NCBI RefSeq assembly: GCF_001439845.1
Contig: NZ_JYLO01000014.1
Location: 1 to 64,000, forward strand
Length of the DNA stretch: 64,000 nucleotides
Direction: 5' to 3'
Source of the DNA: Pseudomonas lactis
GTDB taxonomy: Bacteria > Pseudomonadota > Gammaproteobacteria > Pseudomonadales > Pseudomonadaceae
Both the position numbers and the translations under genes were made by a program. The first letter of the stretch is position 1. Each line of letters starts with the position of its first letter. Under the pieces are notes generated by a model, which did no database searches, was not told the origin of the DNA, and was given only the letters and a program-made list of their open reading frames with translations. This document shows positions 25,724 to 33,229 of this stretch, piece after piece.

Positions 25724-27373
25724 TCAAGCCACGACCGCCTGGGCCTTGGCTATTTCCTGATTGCGCAAAATAAAGCGTTGCAGCTTGCCGCTCGGGGTCT
25801 TGGGCAAGTCGCTGACAAATTCGATTTCCCGTGGGTATGCATGGGCGGCCAGGCGCTGGCGCACGTGCAGGCGCAGTTCTTCAGCCAGCTCCGGGGTGGC
25901 ACGGTATTGCTCGCTGATCACCACAAAGGCTTTGACCAATTCGGTGCGCTCCGGGCAAGGCTTGCCGACCACGGCAGCCTCGACCACCGCAGGGTGTTCG
26001 ACCAGCGCGCTTTCCACATCAAAAGGGCCCACCCGATAGCCGGATGTAGTGATCACGTCGTCGCTGCGCCCGACAAAGCTGATGCTGCCGTCCGGGTTCA
26101 GCTCTACGGTGTCGCCGCTGAGGTAGTACTTGCCGACAAAGGCCTTGGTTTTCACGCCGTCGTACCCGGCAAACCAGCACATAGGCGATTGCTCGCGGTC
26201 GATGGCCAGGATGCCGGGCTGGCCGGCCGGCAGCTCCTGATGGTTGTCATCCAGCACCACGATGCGATGCCCCGGCGAGGCAAAACCCGCCGAGCCGACA
26301 TGCACCGGATGCACCAGGCCGTGGTGGTTGCACAGCACCATGCCCAGCTCGGTCTGGCCGTAATGGTCGTGGATGGTCACGCCCAGGTTGTCGGCGAACC
26401 AGCGGATCACCTCCGGGTTCAACGGCTCGCCGGCGCTGCTGACGATGCGCAGCTTGCCCTTGATCGAACGCGCGAACTGTTCGCCACCGGCAATCAGCAG
26501 GCGATACGCCGTGGGCGAACCGGTCAGGTTGGTGATTGAGTATTTATTGATCACCCGGCAGGTGCTTTCCAGGGTGAACGGGCCATCGTAGAAGGTGATC
26601 GGGTGCCCCATGGACAACGGCCCGGTCACGCCGAAATAGATGCCATAGGCCCAGCCCGGGTCGGCAACGTTCCAGAACGCGTCCTCGGGGCGCAAGTCCA
26701 CGGCGTCGCGCATGTAGCCCTGGAACGCGACGATGGCCTTGAGCGGCACCGATAGCGCCTTGGACGGGCCGGTGGTGCCCGAGGTGAACATCAGCAGAAA
26801 CGGCTCCTCTGCGCCCAGCAGCACCGGCTCGCAGTGAGAAGCGTAATTGGGCAGTTCGGCCCAGAAGCTGTAATCGCCACGCACGATGCCTTCACCCTTG
26901 GCCCCGGCGACCGTGACGATAGTCGGGCAGTCGGCGACTTCCGCCAGCTTGGGGCGGTTCACCGCATCGGTGACCACCAGCGCTGCGCCGGAGCTGTTCA
27001 AGCGGTGTTCAATCGCCTTGGGACCGAACGCGGTAAACAGTGGCTGATAGACCGCGCCGATGCGCCAGGTTGCTAACACCACCACCAGCAATTCGGCGGT
27101 ACGCGGCAGCAGGCCCGCCACCTTGTCACCGCGCTTGACGCCCTGGGCCAGCAGGAAGTTGGCGAAACGTGCGGCCTGCTCCTGCAATTCGGTAAAGGTC
27201 GAGGTGGCGCTAAGCCCGTCCTTGCCTTCCCAGAACAACGCGATTCGCCCCGGCAGCGCGTGACGGTCACAACACTCCACACAGGCATTGAGCGCTTGCA
27301 GATTGCCGGCCAGTGCGGCGTCGACGGTGTGCTGGTAATCAAACTCGGTGGTGGCAGCCAAATACTCACGCAT
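25724..27373 (-). CDS. Acyl-CoA synthetase (AMP-forming)
   Basis: This 549-aa ANL-family ligase activates a short or branched carboxylate to its CoA ester with ATP. The P-loop is LMFTSGTTGPSKALSVP. The A5 segment is DHYGQTELGMV, the YLSGDTVELNPDGSISFVGR hinge region follows, and the C-terminal catalytic Lys is in KTPSGKLQRFILR. It is the first gene of the leftward operon, so the operon may allow growth on short branched acids as well as amino acids. The promoter must lie in 27374-27500, upstream of a REPIN. Confidence 0.92.
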   Translation of the reverse strand: MREYLAATTEFDYQHTVDAALAGNLQALNACVECCDRHALPGRIALFWEGKDGLSATSTFTELQEQAARFANFLLAQGVKRGDKVAGLLPRTAELLVVVLATWRIGAVYQPLFTAFGPKAIEHRLNSSGAALVVTDAVNRPKLAEVADCPTIVTVAGAKGEGIVRGDYSFWAELPNYASHCEPVLLGAEEPFLLMFTSGTTGPSKALSVPLKAIVAFQGYMRDAVDLRPEDAFWNVADPGWAYGIYFGVTGPLSMGHPITFYDGPFTLESTCRVINKYSITNLTGSPTAYRLLIAGGEQFARSIKGKLRIVSSAGEPLNPEVIRWFADNLGVTIHDHYGQTELGMVLCNHHGLVHPVHVGSAGFASPGHRIVVLDDNHQELPAGQPGILAIDREQSPMCWFAGYDGVKTKAFVGKYYLSGDTVELNPDGSISFVGRSDDVITTSGYRVGPFDVESALVEHPAVVEAAVVGKPCPERTELVKAFVVISEQYRATPELAEELRLHVRQRLAAHAYPREIEFVSDLPKTPSGKLQRFILRNQEIAKAQAVVA

Positions 27374-27508
27374 CGCTTCCTATCCTTCTGTGTTTTTATT
27401 TTCAGGACGTTTACAACTCGAAAAAAGCGCTGAAATAGTCGCTCCAGAGCGGCGTAGCAGCAATGGTCAAAGCCTTCAACTTGGCTGACTGGTTTGGCCA
27501 TGGCTATC

Positions 27509-27608
27509 TGTAGGAGCGAGCTTGCTCGCGAAAAACTCACAGGCGCCGCGTTTAATCAGGATGCGCGCGTTATTGTTGACGTTTTTCGCGAGCAAGATCG
27601 CTCCTACA
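27509..27608. repeat. REPIN (two inverted REP arms)
   Basis: TGTAGGAGCGAGCTTGCTCG (from 27509) and an inverted arm TTTTTCGCGAGCAAGATCGC ending in TCCTACA (27582-27608) bound a 100-bp unit. It lies between divergent acyl-CoA synthetase and bestrophin-like genes. The rest of this 336-bp gap shows no gene. REPINs are moved in trans by RAYT transposases; none is in the window. Confidence 0.85.
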
Positions 27609-27709
27609 AAGAGTCATTGAGTCGACTGATCAGGCGGTCGATCCAAGTGATTGGACGCTCCGGGTGCCAGCTTCTACCCTGATGATCTGCACCGCCACAG
27701 AAGCCCGCC

Positions 27710-28603
27710 ATGATCGTTCGCCCCAAACCCAACGTCCTGGGTATCCTGTTCTCCCTCAAAGGCTCCATTGCCAAGCGCATTGCCTGGCGCAGCCTGCTGG
27801 TCACGCTGCTGGCCTCGGTCATCGTGCTGGTGGAAACCCTGCACCCCGCCTATTTTTCCAAGGTCAACGCTACGCCCTTCACCTTGTTGGGCCTGTCACT
27901 GTCGATCTTCATGAGTTTTCGCAACAACGCCTGCTACGACCGTTGGTGGGAGGGCCGCAAGCAACTGGGGCAAATGGTCATTGACGTGCGCTCGCTGATT
28001 CGCGAGACCCAGGTGCTGGGGGACACCGCCGAGCGTGCTGGCCTGCTGCGCGGCCTGTGCGGTTTTGCCCATGGCTTGGTCGCGCATTTGCGCCATGAAG
28101 ATCAAGCCCGGGCGATACACCCCTGGATCAGCGTGCCAGGGGGCCACCCCAACCTGCCGGACAGCGTGCTGCAAACGGTCGGTGCGCGCTTTTCGGTCTT
28201 GGCACAACAGGGCGTGATCAGCGAATGGCGCTACAACCAACTGGAAGCCCGGCTGGTCAGCCTGAGCCAGGTGCAAGCGGCATGCGAGCGCATCAAGACC
28301 ACGCCACTGCCCTTTCCCTACACCCTGCTGTTGCACCGCACCATTTACCTGTTCTGCATCTTGCTGCCATTCGCCATGGCCGAGCCACTTGGCTGGTTGA
28401 CGCCAGTGTTCACCGCGATTGTCAGCTACACCTTCTTTGGCCTGGATGCGATTGGCGACGAATTGGAGGACCCTTTCGGCTTCGACGAAAACGACTTGCC
28501 GTGTGATGCCATCCTGCGGACATTAGAGCGCGAGATCCTCGCCGCCCTTGGCGAAGTCAACCTGCCGCCTGCGTTGGAGCCTGCGGACTACGTGCTGACC
28601 TGA
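27710..28603 (+). CDS. Bestrophin-family anion channel-like protein
   Basis: This 297-aa membrane protein of the bestrophin/UPF0187 family forms pentameric anion-selective channels in studied relatives. Typical features are the N-terminal KGSIAKRIAWRSLLVTLL helix, the pore-region FMSFRNNACYDRWWEGRKQLG, and the late YTFFGLDAIGDELEDPFG acidic belt. Four main hydrophobic segments are visible. The start at 27710 (MIVRPKPNVLG) matches the family N-terminus. It stands alone, with a REPIN before it and a TPR gene after it. Confidence 0.88.
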   Translation: MIVRPKPNVLGILFSLKGSIAKRIAWRSLLVTLLASVIVLVETLHPAYFSKVNATPFTLLGLSLSIFMSFRNNACYDRWWEGRKQLGQMVIDVRSLIRETQVLGDTAERAGLLRGLCGFAHGLVAHLRHEDQARAIHPWISVPGGHPNLPDSVLQTVGARFSVLAQQGVISEWRYNQLEARLVSLSQVQAACERIKTTPLPFPYTLLLHRTIYLFCILLPFAMAEPLGWLTPVFTAIVSYTFFGLDAIGDELEDPFGFDENDLPCDAILRTLEREILAALGEVNLPPALEPADYVLT

Positions 28604-28634
28604 CGCGGGTTTGACACTCGCCTCGCACTGACCG

Positions 28635-28661
28635 AAGCTTGGAACTTTGCTGCCCAAGCTT
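28635..28661. promoter_or_regulatory. Hairpin just upstream of the TPR gene
   Basis: AAGCTTGG (28635-28642) and CCAAGCTT (28654-28661) are exact inverted repeats with an 11-base loop. They end 12 bases before the chosen TPR start, so the stem could mask its ribosome binding region. It may also be a weak terminator of the bestrophin gene, although no T-run follows. Confidence 0.4.
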
Positions 28662-28673
28662 TCGGACGCCTGC

Positions 28674-29732
28674 ATGTCAAAGTCACGCCGTTACTCCATC
28701 ATCGGCCTGTGCGCCCTGTTGCTGATCGTACTGATCACCTGGTTTTTCTCTCGCACCCCGGCAGTGGCCGTCCCCCCAGCCATCGCCCATGGCTATTCCA
28801 AGGCTTTGAAGCAGGCGCATAACGGCGAGCCCGGCGCCGCACGTGTGTTGTACCAACAGCTGGGCCGGCCGGACCTGTCGCCGGAGCGCCGCGCCGCCTT
28901 GCATGCTGAGCTGCCCAATTACCCCAGCCCCCAGGCGCTGAAGCTGGCCGATAAAGACCTCGCCAATGAGTCGGCGCTGGTGCGCGAAGCCGCTATTCAC
29001 AGCATCGTCGGCCTGGTGCCCACTGGCCAGCGCACCTTACTGCTCGGCCCGGTGCTGGACGATCCGGAACAATCGGTGCGCTTTGCCGCCGCCAACGCCT
29101 TGCTGGGCCTGTCGCCCGATACACTGGGTTTGTACTTTGGCCCACTGCAGCAGGTGCTCGATGAATTCGTGACAACGCTCAAGGCCCAGCCCGAAACCGC
29201 TGAAGGCTGGATTCAATTGGCGCGCCTGTACATCCACAGCGCCCTGCTGCCGGAGGCGCAAAACGCCCTGGAGCAGGCAATGCGCTTGCAGCCGGACAAC
29301 CTGCAAGCGGTGGTATCGCAAATCGAACTGCTGGACAAGCAAGGCAAGACCGACGAGTCGCGCCAACTGCTGGCCCGGCAACTGGCGGCGCATCCGGAGT
29401 CGGCCTACCTGCAACATGCCTTGGGCATGTGGCTGTTGCACCATGGCGAGCGCCCCTACGCCCTGCTCGGCCTGTCCAAGGCGGTGGAGCTTGCGCCAGA
29501 CAACCCGGATTATCGCTATGACCTGGCCACCACCCTGCACGCCCAGGACGAAGTAGAGGCGGCCCAGCGCCAGCTGGAAGAAATCGTCCAGCGGCATCCC
29601 GCCAATCGCAAAGCCCGCGTGTTGCTGGTCAATTACTGGAAAGAGACCGGGCAGTTGCAGAACGTTCAGGTGCTGCTCGCCCAACTGGAGCAACAGAACC
29701 CGGATGATCCGGCGCTACAGCAGGGCCTGTAG
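28674..29732 (+). CDS. Membrane-anchored HEAT/TPR repeat protein
   Basis: This 352-aa protein has an N-terminal membrane anchor (IIGLCALLLIVLITWFFS). Two HEAT-like units follow (LVREAAIHSIVGL, SVRFAAANALLGL at about 105-150). About five TPR-type helices lie between 175 and 340 (e.g. AEGWIQLARLYIHSALLPEAQNAL). It is probably a periplasmic-facing scaffold protein; partners are unknown. The ATG at 28674 is preferred over an in-frame upstream codon at 28647 because the latter lies inside the hairpin. The stop codon TAG lies inside a REPIN arm, so the repeat sets the C-terminus. Confidence 0.75.
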   Translation: MSKSRRYSIIGLCALLLIVLITWFFSRTPAVAVPPAIAHGYSKALKQAHNGEPGAARVLYQQLGRPDLSPERRAALHAELPNYPSPQALKLADKDLANESALVREAAIHSIVGLVPTGQRTLLLGPVLDDPEQSVRFAAANALLGLSPDTLGLYFGPLQQVLDEFVTTLKAQPETAEGWIQLARLYIHSALLPEAQNALEQAMRLQPDNLQAVVSQIELLDKQGKTDESRQLLARQLAAHPESAYLQHALGMWLLHHGERPYALLGLSKAVELAPDNPDYRYDLATTLHAQDEVEAAQRQLEEIVQRHPANRKARVLLVNYWKETGQLQNVQVLLAQLEQQNPDDPALQQGL

Positions 29733-29827
29733 GAGCGAGCTTGCTCGCGAAGATCGTTAACGATAACGCGAGCTGCCTGGCTCACAGCGGCGCCCTCTGG
29801 ATCTTCGCGAGCAAGCTCGCTCCTACA
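29729..29827. repeat. REPIN overlapping the TPR gene's stop codon
   Basis: TGTAGGAGCGAGCTTGCTCG at 29729 and the inverted arm TTCGCGAGCAAGCTCGCTCC ending TACA at 29827 frame a 99-bp unit of the same class as 27509-27608. The first arm supplies the TAG stop of the preceding gene. Confidence 0.85.
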
Positions 29828-29938
29828 CGGCTGTAATTCTCACAAAACGTTGAACCGCTACGTGCCACTACGGTCAAGTGAATATGGCGCGTCCCAGTCG
29901 GCGTGCCCCTCTACTTGTACGTGACCTGAGGGCACTTC

Positions 29939-31438
29939 TTGAGTACATCCAAACAGCTGTTGAGTGAAAAGGCAGCCACCGGCGTCGAAGGTCTTGATGA
30001 CATTCTTGCCGGGGGGCTATCGCGAAGCCACGTGTTTTTGCTCGAAGGCGAACCCGGCACCGGTAAAACCACCGTGGCCCTGCATTTTCTGCGGGCCGGT
30101 GCGCAGAACGGCGAACGTTGCTTATATATCACCCTGTCCGAAACCGAGCACGAACTGCGCCAGGGTGCCAAATCCCACGGCTGGGACTTGGATGAGCATA
30201 TTCATATCTTCGAGCTGACCCCACCGGAAAGCCTGCTCAACGCCGATCACCAGCAAAGCCTGCTGTACTCCTCCGACCTGGAGCTGGGTGAAGCCACCCG
30301 CCAGATCTTTGAAGTGGTAGAGCGGGTCAAGCCGACCCGCGTGGTGGTCGACAGCCTGTCTGAGATCCGCCTTCTGGCGCAAAGCTCGTTGCGCTATCGC
30401 CGGCAGATCCTGGCGATCAAGCACTACTTCGTGCGTTATGACGCCACCGTGTTACTGCTGGATGACTTGACCACCGAATCCCTGGATAAGACCGTGCACA
30501 GCGTTGCGCACGGGGTGATTCGCCTGGAGGAGCTGACGCCCAACTATGGCGCCGAGCGTCGGCGTATCCGGGTGGTCAAGTACCGGGGCCAGAAATACCG
30601 TGGCGGCTTCCACGACTTCACCATCATGGGCGACGGCATTCACGTATTCCCGCGCCTGGTGGCGGCCGAGCATCGCGGCGGTTACAACCGTCAAACCTTG
30701 AGCAGCGGTATCGAGGAGTTGGATTCTCTGCTCGGCGGGGGGATCGAGACCGGCTCCAGCAGCCTGATTCTCGGCCCGGCCGGTACCGGCAAGTCTTTGA
30801 TCTCGATGATCTTCGCTGCCGCCGCCGTGGCCCGTGGCGAAAAGGCTGCGCTGTTCATCTTCGATGAAGAGCTGGGCCTGCTGTTCGAGCGCATGAAGAA
30901 CATGGGCATCGACCTCGCCGCCTTACGGGACACCGGAAACCTGCTGATCGAACAGGTCGACGCGGCCGAACTCTCCCCCGGCGAATTTTCCCACCGGGTT
31001 CGCCGCTGCGTGGATGAGCGCGGTATCAAGACCGTGGTCATCGACAGTATCAACGGCTACCAGGCGGCCATGCCCGAAGAAAACGCGCTGATCCTGCATA
31101 TGCATGAACTGCTGCTATACCTTAACCGCCGTGGTGCCGCGACCTTTATGACGGTGGCCCAGCACGGCCTGGTCGGCGACATGCAGACGCCAGTCGACAT
31201 CACCTACCTGGCTGACACCGTGATCCTGCTGCGTTATTTCGAGGCTCTGGGCAAAGTTCGCCGGGCCATTTCGATCATCAAGAAAAGAACCGGCTCCCAT
31301 GAGTCCACCATTCGCGAATACCGCATCGGCAGCCGCGGCATGACGGTGGGTGTGCCTCTGGATAACTTCCAGGGTGTGCTGCGCGGCATTCCGACCTATA
31401 TGGGCGCCGGTTCCCCCCTGCTCAAGGATGAGGGCTAG
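29939..31438 (+). CDS. KaiC-type double RecA-fold ATPase
   Basis: This 499-aa cytosolic protein has two tandem KaiC domains. Walker A motifs are GEPGTGKT (37-44) and GPAGTGKS (279-286), and Walker B-like strands are VVVDSLSEIR and TVVIDSINGY. The conserved end ADTVILLRYFEALGKVRRAI...GSHESTIREY matches the KaiC CII domain. By my alignment the cyanobacterial phosphosites S431/T432 correspond to Thr422/Tyr423 here. In the first domain the catalytic Glu pair is Ser-Glu (TLSETEHE). No kaiA or kaiB is nearby. TTG at 29939 has GAGGGC seven bases upstream. The stop overlaps the kinase GTG by one base, so the two probably act together. Confidence 0.88.
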   Translation: MSTSKQLLSEKAATGVEGLDDILAGGLSRSHVFLLEGEPGTGKTTVALHFLRAGAQNGERCLYITLSETEHELRQGAKSHGWDLDEHIHIFELTPPESLLNADHQQSLLYSSDLELGEATRQIFEVVERVKPTRVVVDSLSEIRLLAQSSLRYRRQILAIKHYFVRYDATVLLLDDLTTESLDKTVHSVAHGVIRLEELTPNYGAERRRIRVVKYRGQKYRGGFHDFTIMGDGIHVFPRLVAAEHRGGYNRQTLSSGIEELDSLLGGGIETGSSSLILGPAGTGKSLISMIFAAAAVARGEKAALFIFDEELGLLFERMKNMGIDLAALRDTGNLLIEQVDAAELSPGEFSHRVRRCVDERGIKTVVIDSINGYQAAMPEENALILHMHELLLYLNRRGAATFMTVAQHGLVGDMQTPVDITYLADTVILLRYFEALGKVRRAISIIKKRTGSHESTIREYRIGSRGMTVGVPLDNFQGVLRGIPTYMGAGSPLLKDEG

Positions 31439-33108
31439 TGCCGGCCCTTTCTCCCGTCTCCGAGCGCGCCATCGTGCTGGCGCCCATGGGCCGCGATGGC
31501 TCATTGGCGTTGATGATGCTTAATGAAGCCGGCTATAGCGGGATCGTCGCCAATAGCCTGACCGCGCTGTGCGAAGAGCTGACGCAAGGCGCCGGCCTGC
31601 TCATCATTGCGGCTGAGGCCCTGCGTGGCGTCGACCTTGAGCCGTTACTTGAGCTGTTGCATCAGCAGCCGGCCTGGTCCGACCTGCCGATCGTGCTGAT
31701 GACCCAGCATGGCGGCAAAGAGCAGAACGGCTCGACCCGCCTGAGCGGCTTGCTGGGTAACGTCACGTTTCTGGAGCGGCCATTCCATCCCATCACCCTG
31801 ATCAGCCTGGTCAGCGCCGCCCTGCGCGGTCGGCGGCGCCAATACGAGGCGCGGGACCGGTTGATTGACTTGAGCGAGAGTGAGCTGCGGCTGCAGCGCA
31901 CCCTGGAAACCCTCGAGCAGCAAGTGGAAGAACGCACCGCCCAATTGCGTCACAACGAAGAAGCCCTGCGCCAGTCGCAAAAAATGGAAGCCGTCGGCCA
32001 GTTGACCGGCGGTATCGCCCAAGACTTCAACAATATGCTTACCGGCATTATCGGCAGCCTGGAACTGCTGCGCCGACGTGTGGCGCGAGGCAAACTGGAT
32101 GACCTGGACGGCCTGATCGACCTGGGCGTGACCTCCGCCAACCGCGCGGCCAGCCTCACCCACCGACTGTTGGCGTTCTCCCGTCGACAATCGCTGGACT
32201 CCAAACCCGTGCAGATCAACCAGTTGGTCACGGCCATGGGCGAATTGTTGCAACGCAGCATCAACGAAAGCATCAGCTTGGACATGCGCTTGAGCGACGC
32301 TTTATGGACGGCCGAAGCCGACCCCAACCAGCTCGAAAGCGCCCTGCTCAACCTGGTGATCAACGCGCGCGATGCCATGCCCACCGGTGGCACGCTCAGA
32401 GTGGAAACCACCAACCGCCACCTCGACAGCGTCTTCACCGCCGCCTACGGCACCCTGATACCGGGCGATTACGTAGAGCTGAGTGTCAGTGACAACGGTT
32501 GCGGCATTCCCCAACACCTGATGGGCCGCGTATTCGATCCGTTTTTCACCACCAAACCCATCGGGCAGGGCACAGGGCTGGGGCTGTCAATGATCTACGG
32601 CTTCGCTCGCCAGTCTCGTGGGCATGTGACGATTCACAGTGAAGTCAACAAAGGCACCACGGTCAGCCTGTTCCTGCCACGTTTTATCGGCGAGCCCCAA
32701 ACCCAGGCGCCGCTCAACCCCACATTGCTGCCGTTTGCCAATGCAGGAGAAACGGTGTTGATCGTCGAGGATGACCCTGCGGTAAGGGTGCTGGTCAGCG
32801 CCGTGCTCAAAGAGCTGGGGTATGGGTTTATCGAGGCTGGGGACGCGAACACGGCGGTGCCAATCATTGAGTCCGAACAGCGTATTGACTTGATGATCAG
32901 CGATGTGGGCTTACCGGGTATGAATGGTCGGCAGCTGGCAGAAATAGGCAGGCAGATTCGTCCTGAACTCAAGGTGTTGTTCATTACAGGCTATGCCGAG
33001 CACGCAGCGGTGCGCGGTGGTTTTCTCGACCCTGGCATGCAACTGATCACTAAGCCGTTTACTTTCGATTTATTGACCGCCACGGTCCGGGAGATGATCA
33101 AGGCATAG
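31438..33108 (+). CDS. Hybrid histidine kinase with degenerate His box and receiver
   Basis: This 556-aa cytosolic protein has four parts. Residues 1-130 form a receiver-like domain without the acceptor Asp (LLIIAAEAL where LLIID is expected). A coiled coil follows (about 140-180). The HisKA helix reads QLTGGIAQDFNNMLTGI, with Gln195 in place of the phospho-accepting His of the family's GGIAHDFNN. The HATPase domain is intact (GCGIPQHLMGRVFDPFFTTK; GTGLGLSMIYGF). The C-terminal receiver is normal (VEDDP; Asp489 in SDVGLPGMNG). Without His it cannot autophosphorylate in the usual way and may be a sensor or phosphatase partner. It is co-transcribed with the KaiC gene. Confidence 0.88.
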   Translation: MPALSPVSERAIVLAPMGRDGSLALMMLNEAGYSGIVANSLTALCEELTQGAGLLIIAAEALRGVDLEPLLELLHQQPAWSDLPIVLMTQHGGKEQNGSTRLSGLLGNVTFLERPFHPITLISLVSAALRGRRRQYEARDRLIDLSESELRLQRTLETLEQQVEERTAQLRHNEEALRQSQKMEAVGQLTGGIAQDFNNMLTGIIGSLELLRRRVARGKLDDLDGLIDLGVTSANRAASLTHRLLAFSRRQSLDSKPVQINQLVTAMGELLQRSINESISLDMRLSDALWTAEADPNQLESALLNLVINARDAMPTGGTLRVETTNRHLDSVFTAAYGTLIPGDYVELSVSDNGCGIPQHLMGRVFDPFFTTKPIGQGTGLGLSMIYGFARQSRGHVTIHSEVNKGTTVSLFLPRFIGEPQTQAPLNPTLLPFANAGETVLIVEDDPAVRVLVSAVLKELGYGFIEAGDANTAVPIIESEQRIDLMISDVGLPGMNGRQLAEIGRQIRPELKVLFITGYAEHAAVRGGFLDPGMQLITKPFTFDLLTATVREMIKA

Positions 33109-33183
33109 GGCGGCCGCGCTACGTAATTCGGCGTTACGGTTGAGCAGGAAATAGATGGAATCGTTGTGGTTGTTTTTCCACAT

Positions 33184-33211
33184 ATGTGGGCGAACAACAT
33201 GTTGCCCACAT
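33184..33211. promoter_or_regulatory. Hairpin next to the ribosome binding site of the first giant gene
   Basis: ATGTGGGC (33184-33191) and GCCCACAT (33204-33211) are exact inverted repeats; the inner AACA/TGTT can extend the stem with one bulge. It ends 6 bases before the AGGA ribosome binding site and has no T-run. It may control translation, bind a regulator, or terminate the kinase transcript inefficiently. Confidence 0.45.
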
Positions 33212-33229
33212 CGATTAGGAATATTTCTG

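Noticed and set aside
27509..27608. CRISPR-like repeats
   Set aside because: The REP arms occur as inverted pairs at scattered sites, not as regularly spaced direct repeats, and no cas gene is present.
29939..31438. Complete cyanobacterial-type circadian clock
   Set aside because: No kaiA or kaiB is nearby and the phosphosites differ, so only a KaiC-type ATPase can be claimed.
33155..33229. Longer start for the first giant protein (MESLWLFFHICGR)
   Set aside because: It would place a hairpin and the ribosome binding site inside the coding region; ATG at 33230 has AGGA at the right distance.
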